From: Diplolepis rosae
Taxonomy: Eukaryota > Arthropoda > Insecta > Hymenoptera > Diplolepididae
DNA length: 64,000 nt
Assembly (NCBI GenBank): GCA_030998225.1
Contig: JAPYXD010000484.1
Location: 5,146,001 to 5,210,000 of the forward strand
Reading direction: 5' to 3'
Below the pieces are notes generated by a model. It saw nothing but the letters and a program-made list of their open reading frames with translations. It was not told the DNA's origin and did not search any database. A program made the position numbers and the translations under genes. Below, in pieces: positions 1-14,100 of this stretch. Numbering within the stretch: the stretch's first letter is position 1; every line of letters starts with the position of its first letter.

Positions 1-884
1 CGATTAAAATAAATTTGAATGAAATCACTAAGTTCTTTTTTGAGAATTAAATTTTGATCTATGTTAACCAAAAAGAGAATTAAGAATTAGACTAACAGAC
101 TAGGAGAGATACAGTTCATTGCCTTTTTGGCATCTTCTCAGAAACTTCCTTTTCTTTCCGCTTTTATCAACTTCTTTAAAAGTTCTTTGTCTTCTAGTTG
201 GTTTACAAGAGTACAAGGCCTGCGGAATTCTTGACCTATTTCGTGCAACCATTTATTTGCCACTAAAACAAAGAAAAAGAAATAAATACTTTTGTGAAAA
301 ATAACATTTTATAATTCACGTTCGAAGGCATGGATCACTAGAAATTTCTTTCAAAATTTGAATTAGTAGCAAACTACTAATTAGAAAAGTGCGAAACCGT
401 TTATTGATTGCTGTAGTAAGCATTTCTACCAATAAGTAATAGTTGTCTATTAATTCATGGTAAAATTTTTTAAATTTCACTCGCAGTAGTTTAATTTCTA
501 CCAATTCATTTTTTACCAACATAAATTAGTAGAAATTGGACTATTTCTCATTAAATTAGTAAAGTTTATCAATGAGTTAGTAGATTATTAGTAGAATTTC
601 CCACTACAGCAATGGGTAATCGGCTTCACACTATTAAAATTGGTATTTTTCTATTAATTCAGATTTAGAGAGTTAAGTGTACACCAAATGGAACTAAAAT
701 TGATAAAAATAATTTGACTACTTCTCTGATTAAAAAAAAAATTGAAATAAATATAAAAATTAAAGCATTTTGATATTTATATCTTCATATATTTTTCATA
801 TGGCAAATTAGACAATTTTTTTACTTCCGAAAAAATCATTTTTATTTTGGAACCACTTTTGTGTAAGCAATCTCAGACGCATTA
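1..884. other. AT-rich non-coding; one MITE end
   Basis: No gene seen. The ORFs here are short and low-complexity. The motif AGATTTAGAGAGT at about 653-667 matches the terminal repeat of the element at 44746-45024, and the stretch 340-620 is rich in TAGTAGAAAT-type words, so a diverged MITE of that kind probably ends here. Its left end was not found. Confidence 0.4.
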
Positions 885-886
885 TA

Positions 887-1821
887 CCATCTGATCAAAT
901 TTGACCCGGACTGTTTAAAGAAAACAACATTTTTATGTATTTTAATAGAAATATTTATTATCGCCTTCAAAATAGGCTCCTTTTGAGCCAATACAGGCAT
1001 GTCAACGGTTAATCCAATTTTCCATACACTTTTTATAGGCCTCGGCCGGTATGGCCTTTAGTTCCTTCAACGAATTTCTTTTTATGGCCTCAATCCACTC
1101 ATGGCGTGTTCCCCGGAGCGGATATTTGAGTTTTGGAAACAGGAACAAGTCACAGGGAGCCAAATCTGGCGAATATGGTGGCTGAGCAATGACTTTTGTT
1201 TCGTGTTTAGCCAAAAATTCAGTCACAATGAGGTTGGAATGTGACGGCGCATTATCGTCTTTCGGTACAAGTCTGGCGGCGACGCGCTTCATACCCAAAA
1301 AAATGAACCACAATAAGTTGAGTCGATCCATAAGAGATGTTGAGAGCCTCTGCTACCTCTCTAATGCTAACATGACGATTTTCGAGCACAATTTTCTTCA
1401 CTTTTTCGATGTTATTGTCGTTAACAGAGGTGGATGGACGACTCGCATGAGGCAAGTTTTCTACGACCTTACGACCCTCATTGAATGCTTGATGCCACTA
1501 AAGTGCTTGCGTTATCGATAGAGTAGACTTCCCAAAACACTTCTGCAAGATTTTCAATGATTCCGTAGCCGTAATTCCATTGGAAAAACAATATTTCAAG
1601 CAAACTCGTTGTTCAATTTTTTTTTTCATAGTAAAAATCTCCAGACAAACTTTTCGCGTCGTTAACCAATGGCTGCCAAACACAGACTAATGGACGTCTC
1701 CCGCTCAAACTTCACACGTCTGTCAAAGAAGGTGTTACCAACCTAGAAAAAAAACTTTTCACCGTTTCGGTTTACGCGCGCGGTTTAACTGGACAAGACC
1801 GGGTCAAATTTGATCAGATGG
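887..1821 (-). mobile_element. mariner element, internally deleted
   Basis: Terminal inverted repeats CCATCTGATCAAATTTGACC (887) and its complement ending at 1821 are flanked by TA (885-886, 1822-1823). At 935 bp it is shorter than a full mariner (about 1.3 kb). Minus-strand fragments show the N-terminal helix-turn-helix (EQRVCLKYCFSNG, IREVAEALNISYGS) and the C-terminal end (DNAPSHS, PYSPDLAPCDLFLFPKLK). The catalytic block between them is lost and the frames disagree. It is non-autonomous. It sits beyond the last visible P4HA exon, presumably in that gene's final intron. Confidence 0.9.
1002..1683 (-). pseudogene. mariner transposase remnant
   Basis: Three minus-strand pieces in different frames: about 1683-1498 (N-terminal KKIEQRVCLKYCFSNGITA), 1455-1300 (second HTH, VSIREVAEALNISYGSTQL) and 1260-1002 (DNAPSHSNLIVTEFLAKHET, then PPYSPDLAPCDLFLFPKLK). 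The second and third DDD-motif positions survive in DNAPSH and PDLAPCD; the first catalytic region is deleted. Dead. Confidence 0.85.
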
Positions 1822-2031
1822 TAAGTCCATAAATATTTTAAATAGAAGTTTTGTTAAATTTTCGATTTAGGAGGGATTTGAGAAAAAATGTATTTCGACC
1901 AAGGGATTAATCAGTTCCAAACAGAAATTCGACAAAATATCGATCTTCAATATTTATAAAATAATTGGTTCGAGAAACTTGAGATCTTATTAAAATAAAT
2001 AATGCTTTTATGTTTTAAATAAAAATCATAC

Positions 2032-2197
2032 CCCATTTTGATCCTGTAAGTACCGCACATGCAGCATGTCTGGTTAAGTAGTCTCCCTCTCCGTTTGGTT
2101 TAAGGTTGTACCAGAATGCTGCGTTACCTTTCTTAGGCCATAAGGCAAGATTTAGTTCAGTGAAAACTGTACCACCTCCTTGCTCGACATCACTCAT
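2032..2197 (-). CDS. P4HA: P4HA exon: distal His and 2-oxoglutarate-binding Lys
   Basis: 166 bp reading MSDVEQGGGTVFTELNLALW, PKKGNAAFWYNL, GEGDYLTRHAACAVLTGSKW plus one base. GGxTVF, PxKGxAxFWYN and the RHAAC...GSKW pair are diagnostic; the His is the third Fe ligand and the Lys ten residues later binds the 2-oxoglutarate carboxylate. The usual Pro after RHAAC is Ala here. The donor gtatga (2026-2031) is slightly weak but fits the phase needed for the missing terminal exon. Confidence 0.92.
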
Positions 2198-5100
2198 CTG
2201 AAAATAAATATTTTTTAGTGCTTTGCATTAATAAATTTCATTAAACTTTATTTTACAGGATATATTTATAGACTATACAACTATAAAAAATATTCCAAAA
2301 AGGATTTCTCAAACTTCAGTAGCAAATTAGTTTAAATTATAGATTCAGTTTCTCACTTTCTGAAAGCATCCTTCAGTGTGTTTTTAACTTTGACTCCTAC
2401 AGGATGAACACATATTATATAAAATAATGACCACTTACGTAGTACAGAACCGTAGCGATACGATTTCCAGTGCCAAGACCCTTAAAAGCATTTATTTCCT
2501 CTTTCTGAAACATTGCAATGGCAAATTACAATAATGAACAATTAGCTCAGTCTAGAGTAGTTCATCGATCGATCACTTACTCTCGCGAAATCAAAGTGCG
2601 GTGCGTAATAGCCTCCGATTCCATAATTAACGACCTGAAGTTCCTCTGCAGTGTCGACCGCCAAACCCGTCATATGTTCCACTCGTTGACTTACAGCTTT
2701 CACATGTTTATGTTCGTCTTCTTGAAGCCAGGCACTTTTACTTATTCTATAATGGGCAATTTCTAACTCACCAGTTTTATAGTTTTGCACTGTGGCCCTC
2801 TGAAACTGTTAAATAAAGGAATAATTAATTGCTTGATGCCTGCGAAATTTCTTATTTTCGAAAATACATGTTATGATTGGAAAATGGAATTTGATTTTTT
2901 TTTTGGTAGCACTTCAAACCCTCTACTAATTATCTTCTTGGCATTTCCGATCTGACAAACATAATAATTCGTTATAGTATTTTTGTATAGACATTGGGTT
3001 AGTTCCTTTCTATTGAAAATCAATAAAGAAAGAAAAATATTATAGGGATAAAAAGGCAGAAAACATATTATATAGATAAAAAGGCAAACGTTTCGTCCAC
3101 AAATGGGGGCCCTCCTTTTCAGAGCCAGCTGATTTCATAGACCTAATAAATTAGCTGTAAACGTGCAAAAAAATTAAATAATCTGCCGAATAGGAGTTCT
3201 TTTGTCTTTTTGAGGACTGTGTTTGGAGCGGTCTGGTTCCTGGACGTCTTGGAGCTAGCCCCCTTGCATAAGTTCCTTGCATGTTTTTATTAAATATTAT
3301 TTTTAAGAAAACAAAAACAAACAAACAAAATTTAATATTATTATAATTAATTTTTTTGCACGTTTATAGCTAATTTATTAGGTCTATGAAATTAGCTGGC
3401 ACTGAAAAGGAGGGACCCCATTTGTGGACGAAACGTTTGCCTTCTTATCCCTATAATATTTTTCCTTTATTATTTATTTTTAATAGAAAGGAACTGACCC
3501 AATGTCAATACAAAAATACTATAACGAATAAAATTATTATTTTTTACAGAATTTGAAATTTTTCTGTGTAAGAAATAAAACGCTGTCAACTGCGCTGAGA
3601 TTCGAGCCCAGGTCTTTCGATTACCGACGCAGTCGAAAGCGTTTTTTTTTCCACAGACAGATTTCAAATTATTTAAAATTTGATTTAATTTGCCATATAA
3701 GAGTTTGAAATTGTCTACGAGGACACCTGTCGGCAACGTATCCTATTTGATACGCGACTAGTGATCCTCCGATAATGTAGGCAGTGACAAAAATTTCAAA
3801 CTCAACTAATTAATTTGAAAATTATTGTTTTTGTCACATCGGAAAATGCCAAGAAGATAATCAGTAGAGAGTTTGAAGTGCTACCAAAAATTTATAGTAA
3901 AATTTCTGAATTTAAAAAAAGTAGTTTCCCAAAATTGTGAAGATTGTCTGTTTTTTATTGGGTCTCAATAATGTGTACCAAAGCGCATTTCAATCTGATA
4001 ATTCTTTCAAAAATTATGATGGCAACAGACAACGACAATAGACTGGCATACATGATTGAAAAAACTTTTTTTCGAATTCAGGTGTTAATGAAAAGTATAA
4101 ATGTTTGTTCATAAAAGAAGTTGTTAAATTTCACACTATTTTAATAACTTCTCATATGTGATAAGAATGTAAAAATAGAAAATAAATACGAAAATTTGAG
4201 TTTTATCGAGGAATGATGTGAGACACAGAATAAAAGCAAGCCATAAAAGTATTTCAATTGAAACAGTTTCACAAAAATAATCCATAGGTTCTTTGCGCTA
4301 TCTCTTATAAAAAGACATTATTTATATATAAATTATGTTTCTGGCAAAGTAAACATTTGTTTCTTAAAATATGTTTTTCCAGCTTTTTTCAGATATACAC
4401 TCGATCTTTTTCAAAGACCACGTGATGTCTGTAATTGCAAGTAAAGTCTGTAAAGTTTTATTCTTGGAAATTAATAATTAAAATGGATTTTCTGTATCAA
4501 ACAGACGTAAAGAAAGGAGAAAAGAAGATCTTTCTGATACAGAAAAGCCATTTAATTATTAGTTTTTCAATAACTTTACAAGCTGTAATTACAATTAATA
4601 TAGAAGTAACTTTTTATCAAATTCAATGCTTTTTTAATACAATGAAATAGTTTCTAATAAAAAAGTACTCTCTTGGATTTTGTTAAAAACGTATAAATCT
4701 CTTGAATTTAAAATATATGCTACATGTGCCTACTCATGCTTTTAGCTCACAAAGGCAAATTGGGACGACGTTTCTTTTGAAACGCTTTCAAGATAAAATA
4801 TTTTCTAAAGTACTTATTTTTATGTTTAAGTTGACTTAAACTCATACTATTGAAAATAAAAGATCTTCAGAATTTAAAATACAATTACTTGATCATTTAA
4901 TAATTTCATAAATGAAAATGTTTTAACGAACCCTGGGTCGTGCCAGTCTTTTAATGGTCTCAATTTCCTCGTCATAAATAACGTCGTGGTATATTACAAT
5001 TCTTGGATCCAAATAAGCTTCTTCTTCTTTAAATGGTGCTATTTTCAGAAAAGGATTGCCATGATCGACGTATCTACACTTTAATTCCTTCTGGATATAT

Positions 5101-8100
5101 GCAGGAAGTGAAGTATCTCCACGACAGAGCATTTGATATTTCTCCTTCTCACTCATATCATCTAGAGTCTTAATTTTTTTCTCCACCACGGTGAATGACT
5201 GTAATTTTTTAAGAATCTTAGTATCGGAGTGAGATTAATGGCTTAACTTCAGGTAAAATAATAGAATTTTTGAAATAGAAAATTAATAAAAAATCAAAAT
5301 AAATTTCTCTTGATAGAAACTTACTTCATTTATTTCATTGAAGTCATCTTGACCATCTTCGCCTCTTTTTTTCTTTACTTGGCTAGCTTTCTTCTTAATC
5401 TCCTCTTGATAATAATCTCGATTTCCAAGAGCCCTTTGATGTGTTGGAACCAGTTCCAACAGTTCATTTGTCATACTTAGAGCTCGAGCGATGTTGCCTA
5501 AAGAGAGGGAATTTTATTAGTAAAAGTGAAAATTACATGGATGTTTAAGGTGGTTTTATCATGAAACGAAATCCATGCTAAAAATCTGAAATTTTTATTA
5601 TAGCTTCTTTAATTATTTTAGAATACACCTGCAAAGTTTTAGGTTGCTTGACCGTCTAGTTATAGAGAAATAATTACTTGAAGTTTCACCGTTTGGTCAT
5701 GAATTTTCCGCGAACCTTGAAAAATTCGTCTGATTTTTGAAAGAAATTTTTTACCGTACAATAAGTTTGTATTGTCTTTCCAAAGATTATAACTCTGTCG
5801 ACTTTTATCGGCAGCCATAATCGAAGAAGACAGCAGTGAGCACGTGGCAACGTCGCAACGCATGCTCGAGCGTACATGTATACGTTTTCAGTTAGGAGAA
5901 GGTATACGTCGTATACACAAGAGAATTTGAAATAAGTTATCTAATGTTCGAGAAATCAAAAAACACTGAAATTTGCTGTAAATTTAACCAATCAAACAAC
6001 AACAACAACCGTAAAGTAGGTTAGATTTCTATACATGTACACTTGAACATGGCGGACTAGAGGAGTGGAGAGAGTGCGACGTTGCCACATTGCTTCTTTC
6101 GAAAGTCATATGGTCGTGAATACGCAAACCGTTGAGAGATATCTTTTTATTAATTTCTTTATTATTCTCATTTACATCGCGGAACGATCACAAATGTCAA
6201 TCTTAATTAATTTTAGGATTTTACAACACAAAAGATTCGATGTAAATCAAGAATATTTTTTACGCTCTTATATGACTCACTGAGTCGCGATGTAACCGCC
6301 TTAAGTAACTAAGCTGATTAAATTTAGGAAGAGCACTTTGTAAATCGTACTTAATTGTGGAGTATTAGAGAGAATATAATTAATTGCTTGAAGTCAAGGA
6401 AAGGCAATACAATGAAGGACCTAAAAATTCCGATAAAGTTACCCAGATCATGTTCCGTTCCCCGGTTTTGAACACTAGAATTAAATTTTCAAAGATCCGT
6501 CGCGACGCTACGAGGGAGCTGCACTTCTTGAATGATTCAGCTTCTGATATATAATGCATTCCTAATACGTCTACGAATTTCTCCCCTTTTCTGCTTTGCT
6601 TCGCTGAATCCCTTGTCGAGGAGAAAACACACTCATGCTACGAATAATTGGATTCTTAAACCTTATTTTTCCATATAGAACCGACCTCAAAAGACCTTTC
6701 AACTATTTTATTTTCAGACTCTAGATTTCAAAAAAAGTAACTGTGACTGTAAGTGTAACTTGGTTACAAGTAACGCCTTACTTTCGAAGTCTGGTAATTT
6801 AATATATTTAATTGTAAAAACAGATTTCCATGCGGAAAAAAATTTGACTAGGCGACCGAGCGAATCAAAAATTTAATGAACTTAAGGTATTTCATGTTCA
6901 TCCACGAAAATTAGACCTCAGTCAAAAATAGATAATTTTGCTTTCAAGAATAGCGATATTATTATTGAAGCCCTAGTTTGAAAGAGAAAAGATTATTCTT
7001 CAAGAAAAAACTTTATTACATAAAACAATAATGCATTTAACAAATTTTATTTTTACCCGGACTTTTTTTCTTATCGCTTCGAGTCAAATATTTTTAAAAA
7101 TGATGCGATTCTAATAAATCACGGTTCATTTTTTTAGGAAAAAGATTCTCTACAACTTGACCGTTTCCAATATTTGAAAATGAATTCTTTAATACTTTTT
7201 TACGTTATTAAAACTTTAAACGCGTTTTTCTCCGAAACTGACTTTTTTAAATCGGTAAGACACGCCATTTCAACAATTTTTAACCGATTGAGACGAATCT
7301 TGTTTTAAATAAAAGATTATTTAATTATCTAGTAGAATATGTACGATTTTTAAAATTGGTTGACAATTGTTTATTTGTTTAACAAATTAAGCTCGCTTTT
7401 TTGGGCGAAAATCGACTGTTACATTCAAATGCTCACCATTTTTGCAAAAATGAATATTTTTTTAAACTCTTGAGTACTTCACTGGGCAATCTTATAAACA
7501 TAAGGAGTTAATTTGTTAGTTTATTCCAGGTGCAAATCTCAATTTTTAGAATTTCTTGCCGCGAACGACCTTTGAAATTTTTTTTTTCGGATACGACAAT
7601 ACTCAGCCGCCATTTTGTATTTCTTGCCGAAATTTTTTTTTGTATAAAGTTAATTTATTATAGTTAATAAACTCTATAAATTTTAATTGCTTCAGGTTCT
7701 GTTATCTGCCTGAACATAAATCATAAAAATTGCACTATTAATGGAGGCTCAAAGGTGATGAAACCCCTGTAAGAATCTTTACCCTGCTTAAAAAAAACTG
7801 TTAGAACTCGATAGAGCCCTGTTAGAATATGGGTTTCTACCTGGGTGTAAACGGAGTTGTACACGGTTTTTGCAAATGTTTCCTGCCCCGGGGTTTATCC
7901 GGTTTTAAGAAGGGTTCGAAAGGGTTCTAAGTGGATAGGAAAATTGTGCGACTATCGGATTCTACACGGGTTGGAATCAGGTTGTACCCGACCCTAAGAA
8001 GGGTTCTAAATGGTTCAAAAAATTGAGCGCCAATCAGGTTCTATATGGGTGTCAAGCAGGTTCTAAGAAGGACTTCAAAGGCTTTTGTTACCCGACAGGC

Positions 8101-11100
8101 TGGGAATCAAGGACGCGGTGAAAAACCACACTTATTTTCGAAGTCAAATTTTATTATTCGTTTTAGTATTACTCAGAGCTTACAAGTCGTAGAATCGCTC
8201 TCGCAGACCACTGGATTAACATTGGAGACAATTTTTCTTCTTTCCTCCAAAATGCCTCACTGAATCTTGAAGTGGTGAGGAGGAGACGAGCCAAGACTCC
8301 TTTAATTGCTCCTTTAATTTACTGTCCCTTTTGAAAGTGTCCATGCGGGGAGTCAATGAAAGGACAAGTGGCATAGAAATACCAAGAAAGAGGGAATGTG
8401 TGAATAGGTGACAAATGTCTGGCTATCATCACTTACAGGTAGTACCATAAATAAGTCGTATTGGAACGGACACGACAATACGAAAGATAGTAAAGGGAGA
8501 AGGACACTGAACGTGAAACCTACACATCTCTTTCAGGACTCCCTTTTTTCTTTTTAATTATATTACTGGCCTCCTGGGCTTGGCCCGAATTTTTGTTTCG
8601 GGTTTTGTTGATGAACATTCTCAGCTTCCGAAAATGCCGAAATTCTTCTACATATAGAGATTACTTGCCCAAACTACAGATTTCGAAAACCTATGGTTTT
8701 CCCGTCACGGCACGGAATGCTTGGGCCTGTAATATCCACAGGGGGAAGAGAAATCCGATTTTCCCGTCACAGCACAGTATGGCGAGAACACTAAAAGAAC
8801 TCTTGAATCTAGTGTAATGAGCTCTCATTCTAAATTCCCAACACATACACACATATACGCCCATTTCCGGCTTACTATTACTTCCACCAAACACTTGAAA
8901 CTTAATAATTCTAAACTCGATTACCTCTACCAAAAACACTTAATATTTAATTTCTAACTCCAACTACCTCCACCAAAAACATTTAATATTTAATTTTCTT
9001 CCACCAAACAACAACTTCCACCCAAACCTTAAAAATTGTTCTATCTGTAACAGGTTTTATCTGTGTTTTATGCGGGACCTGAAATTGTTCCGCGTATATG
9101 GTCTTAAAGGATGATATTGAAGTTTGGAGACGTCTCAAACCCAAACTTGTGACGAATTGTGAGACGAACTATTAGGTGGATAATTCTTCTATGAGACGGA
9201 AATTTATCCCTAGATCAGGTAACGAAGGAAGACAATATAAGCAATAAACATTACCTCTATAAACCGAGGGACTCTTATACCGAAGTTTGGGATAAAATTT
9301 ACCTAAAGGAAACCCTTGTCACTGATCAGCATTTTATGACTTTTAGGTTGACACAAAATTATCATAAAAAACTTTGCTCATATTTGAACGCTACTTATGT
9401 AATGTAAATGATGAATATAATACTAATATGGTATTCAAATCAAAAGTTATAAAAAACTGAATGTTACAAAAGAATTTTTCTCTAATGGATCTTTACAAAA
9501 TATTTTTCTAAAAATTCAAGAAATGCAGTAGATGACGATAGAAAAACGTGATTCAACATAAAAAAGTTTATATATGATTTATTCACGTGGCCTGATAGAG
9601 AAATTGCCTTTCTAAAAATTCCAAATTAATTGAATCTTAGCGCAGGCAATAGAGGGAATTCTCAATTTTCTATTGCATATGTAAAACAGAACATGAAATG
9701 CATAGGGGTTGAGATTTCGCTGTTTTCCTGAGTGCATAAATTCGTCTTACTTTCAAGAAATTGAAATTTCCAAGCACAAACTTGAGACGATTTGGCCCCA
9801 CAACTTCTATCAGCCAGCTCGAAGTCGAACCCAAAAGCAGGTAGTGGGTCATTACAATAGAGGCAATAAACCGTACGTGCGGCGTACTCTTAATTCTAAA
9901 TTGATATTATACTTAAAGAACACATGAGATTTAACATCATAGAGGTTTTTCGCGAAACACATCATATGAGTGCAATGTCACATATGAGAACACGAATTGT
10001 GGAATGCTCATAAAGTGGCTGTAATTTTAATAAAAAAGTAATCTCAAGTGTTGAATTTGAAACAAACATACTGTTTTGGAAATGTAATAGAGTATAAAAT
10101 TATCATACTTCATACATCATACTTAATTTATATACGTTTCTCGGTGAGTTACGTTACTTTTTGTGAACGTAAAAAGTCGTAATAAAGGTACTTTTCGAAA
10201 AAAGTAATAGATTAAAGTTAATGTTGGTAGAGACGAAAAAGATGATAATGACTTGAACTAACTTCAGGAATTTTGAGAAAAACATTTTCTCTTTAATGTT
10301 ATGGTGACACGTTTTCCAGTAAATGTGCACAAAGAATCTTGTTGTTCTCTTTTTATTTACTCAAACAAAGTTTAATTGATTTATATTGTACATAATTTTG
10401 AAACATGGAAAAAACTTGTCTTTGTAACACTGAAAACAATAAAGTTACAACATGTTTTCATGCATATCAGACTAAGAAGATGAAGAAGTGATAGAATCAA
10501 CTTTTCTTGTAAATTGATATATATGACATAATGCAGAAGTGCATTACAATGAGATAAGATATCAAAAGAAACGTCAGCATGTATAGGTACAGACCGTTGT
10601 GAAAAAAGAGAAAATTTCATATATTCAGATATAGGCTGACTCACTAGACGGTCGAAATGACTGTGATGTAACCCTTTTTTTTAAACTTTTAAAACTGGAT
10701 TGTTTAGAGAATGATATAAGGAATCGAATAAATCCTGTAAGATAGCTCGCGTTCAATAAGAAGTTACTTTTTTTAAACGAAAACAATAGAGAAAATTTCT
10801 CTCTTTTAAAATTTCTAACACGCCTTTCTAAACATTCCAAATTAATTGAATCTTAGCCCAGGTAATAGAGGGAATTCTCCACTTTCTATTGCATATGTAA
10901 AACAGAACATGAAATGCATAGTGGTTGAGATTTCGATGTTTTCCTGAGTGCATAAATTCGTCTTACTTTCAAGAAATTGAAATTACCAAGCACAGACTTG
11001 AGACGATTTGGCCCCACAATTTTTGACAGCCAGCTCGAAGTCGAACCCAAAAGCAGGTAGTGGGTCATTACAATAGAGGCAATAAACCGTACGAGCTGCA

Positions 11101-14100
11101 TACTCTTAATTCTAAATTGAGATTATACTTAAAGAACACATGAGATTTAACATCATAGAGGTTTTTCGCGAAACACATCATATGAATGCAATGTCACATA
11201 TGAGAACACGAATTGTGGAATGCTCATAAAGTGGCTGTAATTTTAATAAAAAACTAATCTCAAGTGTTGAATTTGAAACAAACATACTGTTTTGGAAATG
11301 TAATAGAGTATAAAATTATCATACTTCATACATCATACTTAATTTATATACGTTTCTCGGTGAGTTACGTTACTTTTTGTGAACGTAAAAAGTCGTAATA
11401 AAGTTACTTTTCGAAAAAAGTAATTGATTAAAGTTAATGTTAGTAGAGACGAAAAAGATGATAATGATTTGAACTAACGTCAGGAATTTTGAGAAAAACA
11501 TTTTCTCTTTAATGTTATGGTGACACGTTTTCCAGTAAATGTGCACAAAGAATCTTGTTGTTCTCTTTTTATTTACTCAAACAAAGTTTAATTGATTTAT
11601 ATTGTACATAATTTTGAAACATGGAAAAAACTTGTCTTTGTAACACTGAAAACAATAAAGTTACAACATGTTTTCATGCATATCAGACTAAGAAGATGAA
11701 GAAGTGATAGAATCAACTTTTCTTGTAAATTGATATATATGACATAATGCACAAGTGCATTACAATGAGATAAGATATCAAAAGAAACGTCAGCATGTAT
11801 AGGTACAGACCGTTGTGAAAAAAGAGAAAATTTCATATATTCAGATATAAGCTGACTCACCAGACGGTCGAAATGACTGTGATGTAACCCTTTTTTTAAA
11901 CTTTTAAAACTGGATTGTTTAGAGAATGATATAAGGAATCGAATAAATCCTGTAAGATAGCTCGCGTTCAATAAGAAGTTACTTTTTTAAACGAAAACAA
12001 TAGAGAAAATTTCTCTCTTTTTAAAATTTCTAACACGCCTTTCTAAACATTCCAAATTAATTGAATCTTAGCCCAGGTAATAGAGGGAATTCTCCACTTT
12101 CTATTGCATATGTAAAACAGAACATGAAATGCATAGGGGTTGAGATTTCGCTGTTTTCCTGAGTGCATAAATTCTTCTTACTTTCAAGAAATTGAAATTT
12201 CCAAGCACAGACTTGAGACGATTTGGCCCCACAATTTTTGACAGACAGCTCGAAGTCGAACCCAAAAGCAGGTAGTGGGTCATTACAATAGAGGCAATAA
12301 ACCGTACGTGCTGCATACTCTTAATTCTAAATTGAGATTATACTTAAAGAACACATGAGATTTAACATCATAGAGGTTTTTCGCGAAACACATCATATGA
12401 GTGCAATGTCACATATGAGAACACGAATTGTGGAATGCCCATAAAGTGGCTGTTATTTTAATAAAAAAGTAAACTCAAGTGTTGAATTTGAAACAAACAT
12501 ACTGTTTTGGAAATGTAATAGAGTATAAAATTATCATACTTCATACATCATACTTTATTTATATACGTTTCTCGGTGAGTTACGTTACTTTTTGTGAACG
12601 TAAAAAGTCGTAATAAAGTTACTTTTCGAAAAAAGTAATTGATTAAAGTTAATGTTAGTAGGGACGAAAAAGATGATAATGACTTGAACTAACTCCAGGA
12701 ATTTTGAGAAAAACATTTTCTCTTTAATGTTGTGGTGACACGTTTTCCAGTAAATGTGCACAAAGAATCTTGTTGTTCTCTTTTTATTTACTCAAACAAA
12801 GTTTAATTGATTTATATTGTACATAATTTTGAAACATGGAAAAAACTTGTCTTTGTAACACTGAAAACAATAAAGTTACAACATGTTTTCATGCATATCA
12901 GACTAAGAAGATGAAGAAGTGATAGAATCAACTTTTCTTGTAAATTGATATATATGACATAATGCAGAAGTGCATTACAATGAGATAAGATATCAAAAGA
13001 AACGTCAGCATGTATAGGTACAGACCGTTGTGAAAAAAGAGAAAATTTCATATATTCAGATATAAGCTGACTCACTAGACGGTCGAAATGACTGTGATGT
13101 AACCCTTTTTTTTAAACTTTTAAAACTGGATTGTCTAGAGAATGATATAAGGAATCGAATAAACCCTGTAAGATAGCTCGCGTTCAATAAGAAGTTACTT
13201 TTTTAAACGAAAACAATAGAGAAAATTTCTCTCTTTTTAAAATTTCTAACACGCCTTTCTAAACATTCCAAATTAATTGAATCTTAGCCCAGGTGATAGA
13301 GGGAATTCTCCACTTTCTATTGCATATGTAAAACAGAACATGAAATGCATAGGGGTTGAGATTTCGCTGTTTTCCTGAGTGCATAAATTCGTCTTACTTT
13401 CAAGAAATTGAAATTTCCAAGCACAGACTTGAGACGATTTGGCCCCACAATTTTTGACAGCCAGCTCGAAGTCGAACCCAAAAGCAGGTAGTGGGTCAAT
13501 ACAATAGAGGCAATAAACCGTACGTGCTGCATACTCTTAATTCTAAATTGATATTATACTTAAAGAACACATGAGATTTAACATCATAGAGGTTTTTCGC
13601 GAAACACATCATATGAGTGCAATGTCACATATGAGTTTATTGCCTCTATTGTAATGACCCACTACCTGCTTTTGGGTTCGACTTCGAGCTGGCTGACAAA
13701 AATCGTGGGGCCAAATCGTCTCAAGTCTGTGCTTGGTAATTTCAATTTCTTGAAAGTAAGACGAATTTATGAACTCAGGAAAACAGCGAAATCTCAACCC
13801 CTATCCATTTCATGTTCTGTTTTACATATGCAATAGAAAGTTGAGATTTCCCTCTATTACCTGGGCTAAGATTCAATTGATTTGGAATGTTTGGAAAGGC
13901 GTGTTAGAACTTTTAAAAAGAGAGAAATTTTCTCTATTGTTTTCGTTTAAAAAAGTAACTTCTTATTGAACGCGAGCTATCTTACAGGGTTTATTCGATT
14001 CCTTATATCATTCTCTAAACAATCCAGTTTTAAAAGTTTAAAAAAAAGGGTTACATCACAGTCATTTCGACCGTCTAGTGAGTCAGCTTATATCTGAATA

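Noticed and set aside
3581..3652. Functional tRNA gene
   Set aside because: Only anticodon-arm and T-arm-like parts are present; acceptor stem, D arm and box A are missing.
9102..9110. piggyBac TTAA insertion for the giant element
   Set aside because: TTAA is inside the duplicated nonamer, but both sides share all nine bases TCTTAAAGG and the termini then match exactly as ATGATATTGAAG, so a 9-bp duplication is the better reading.
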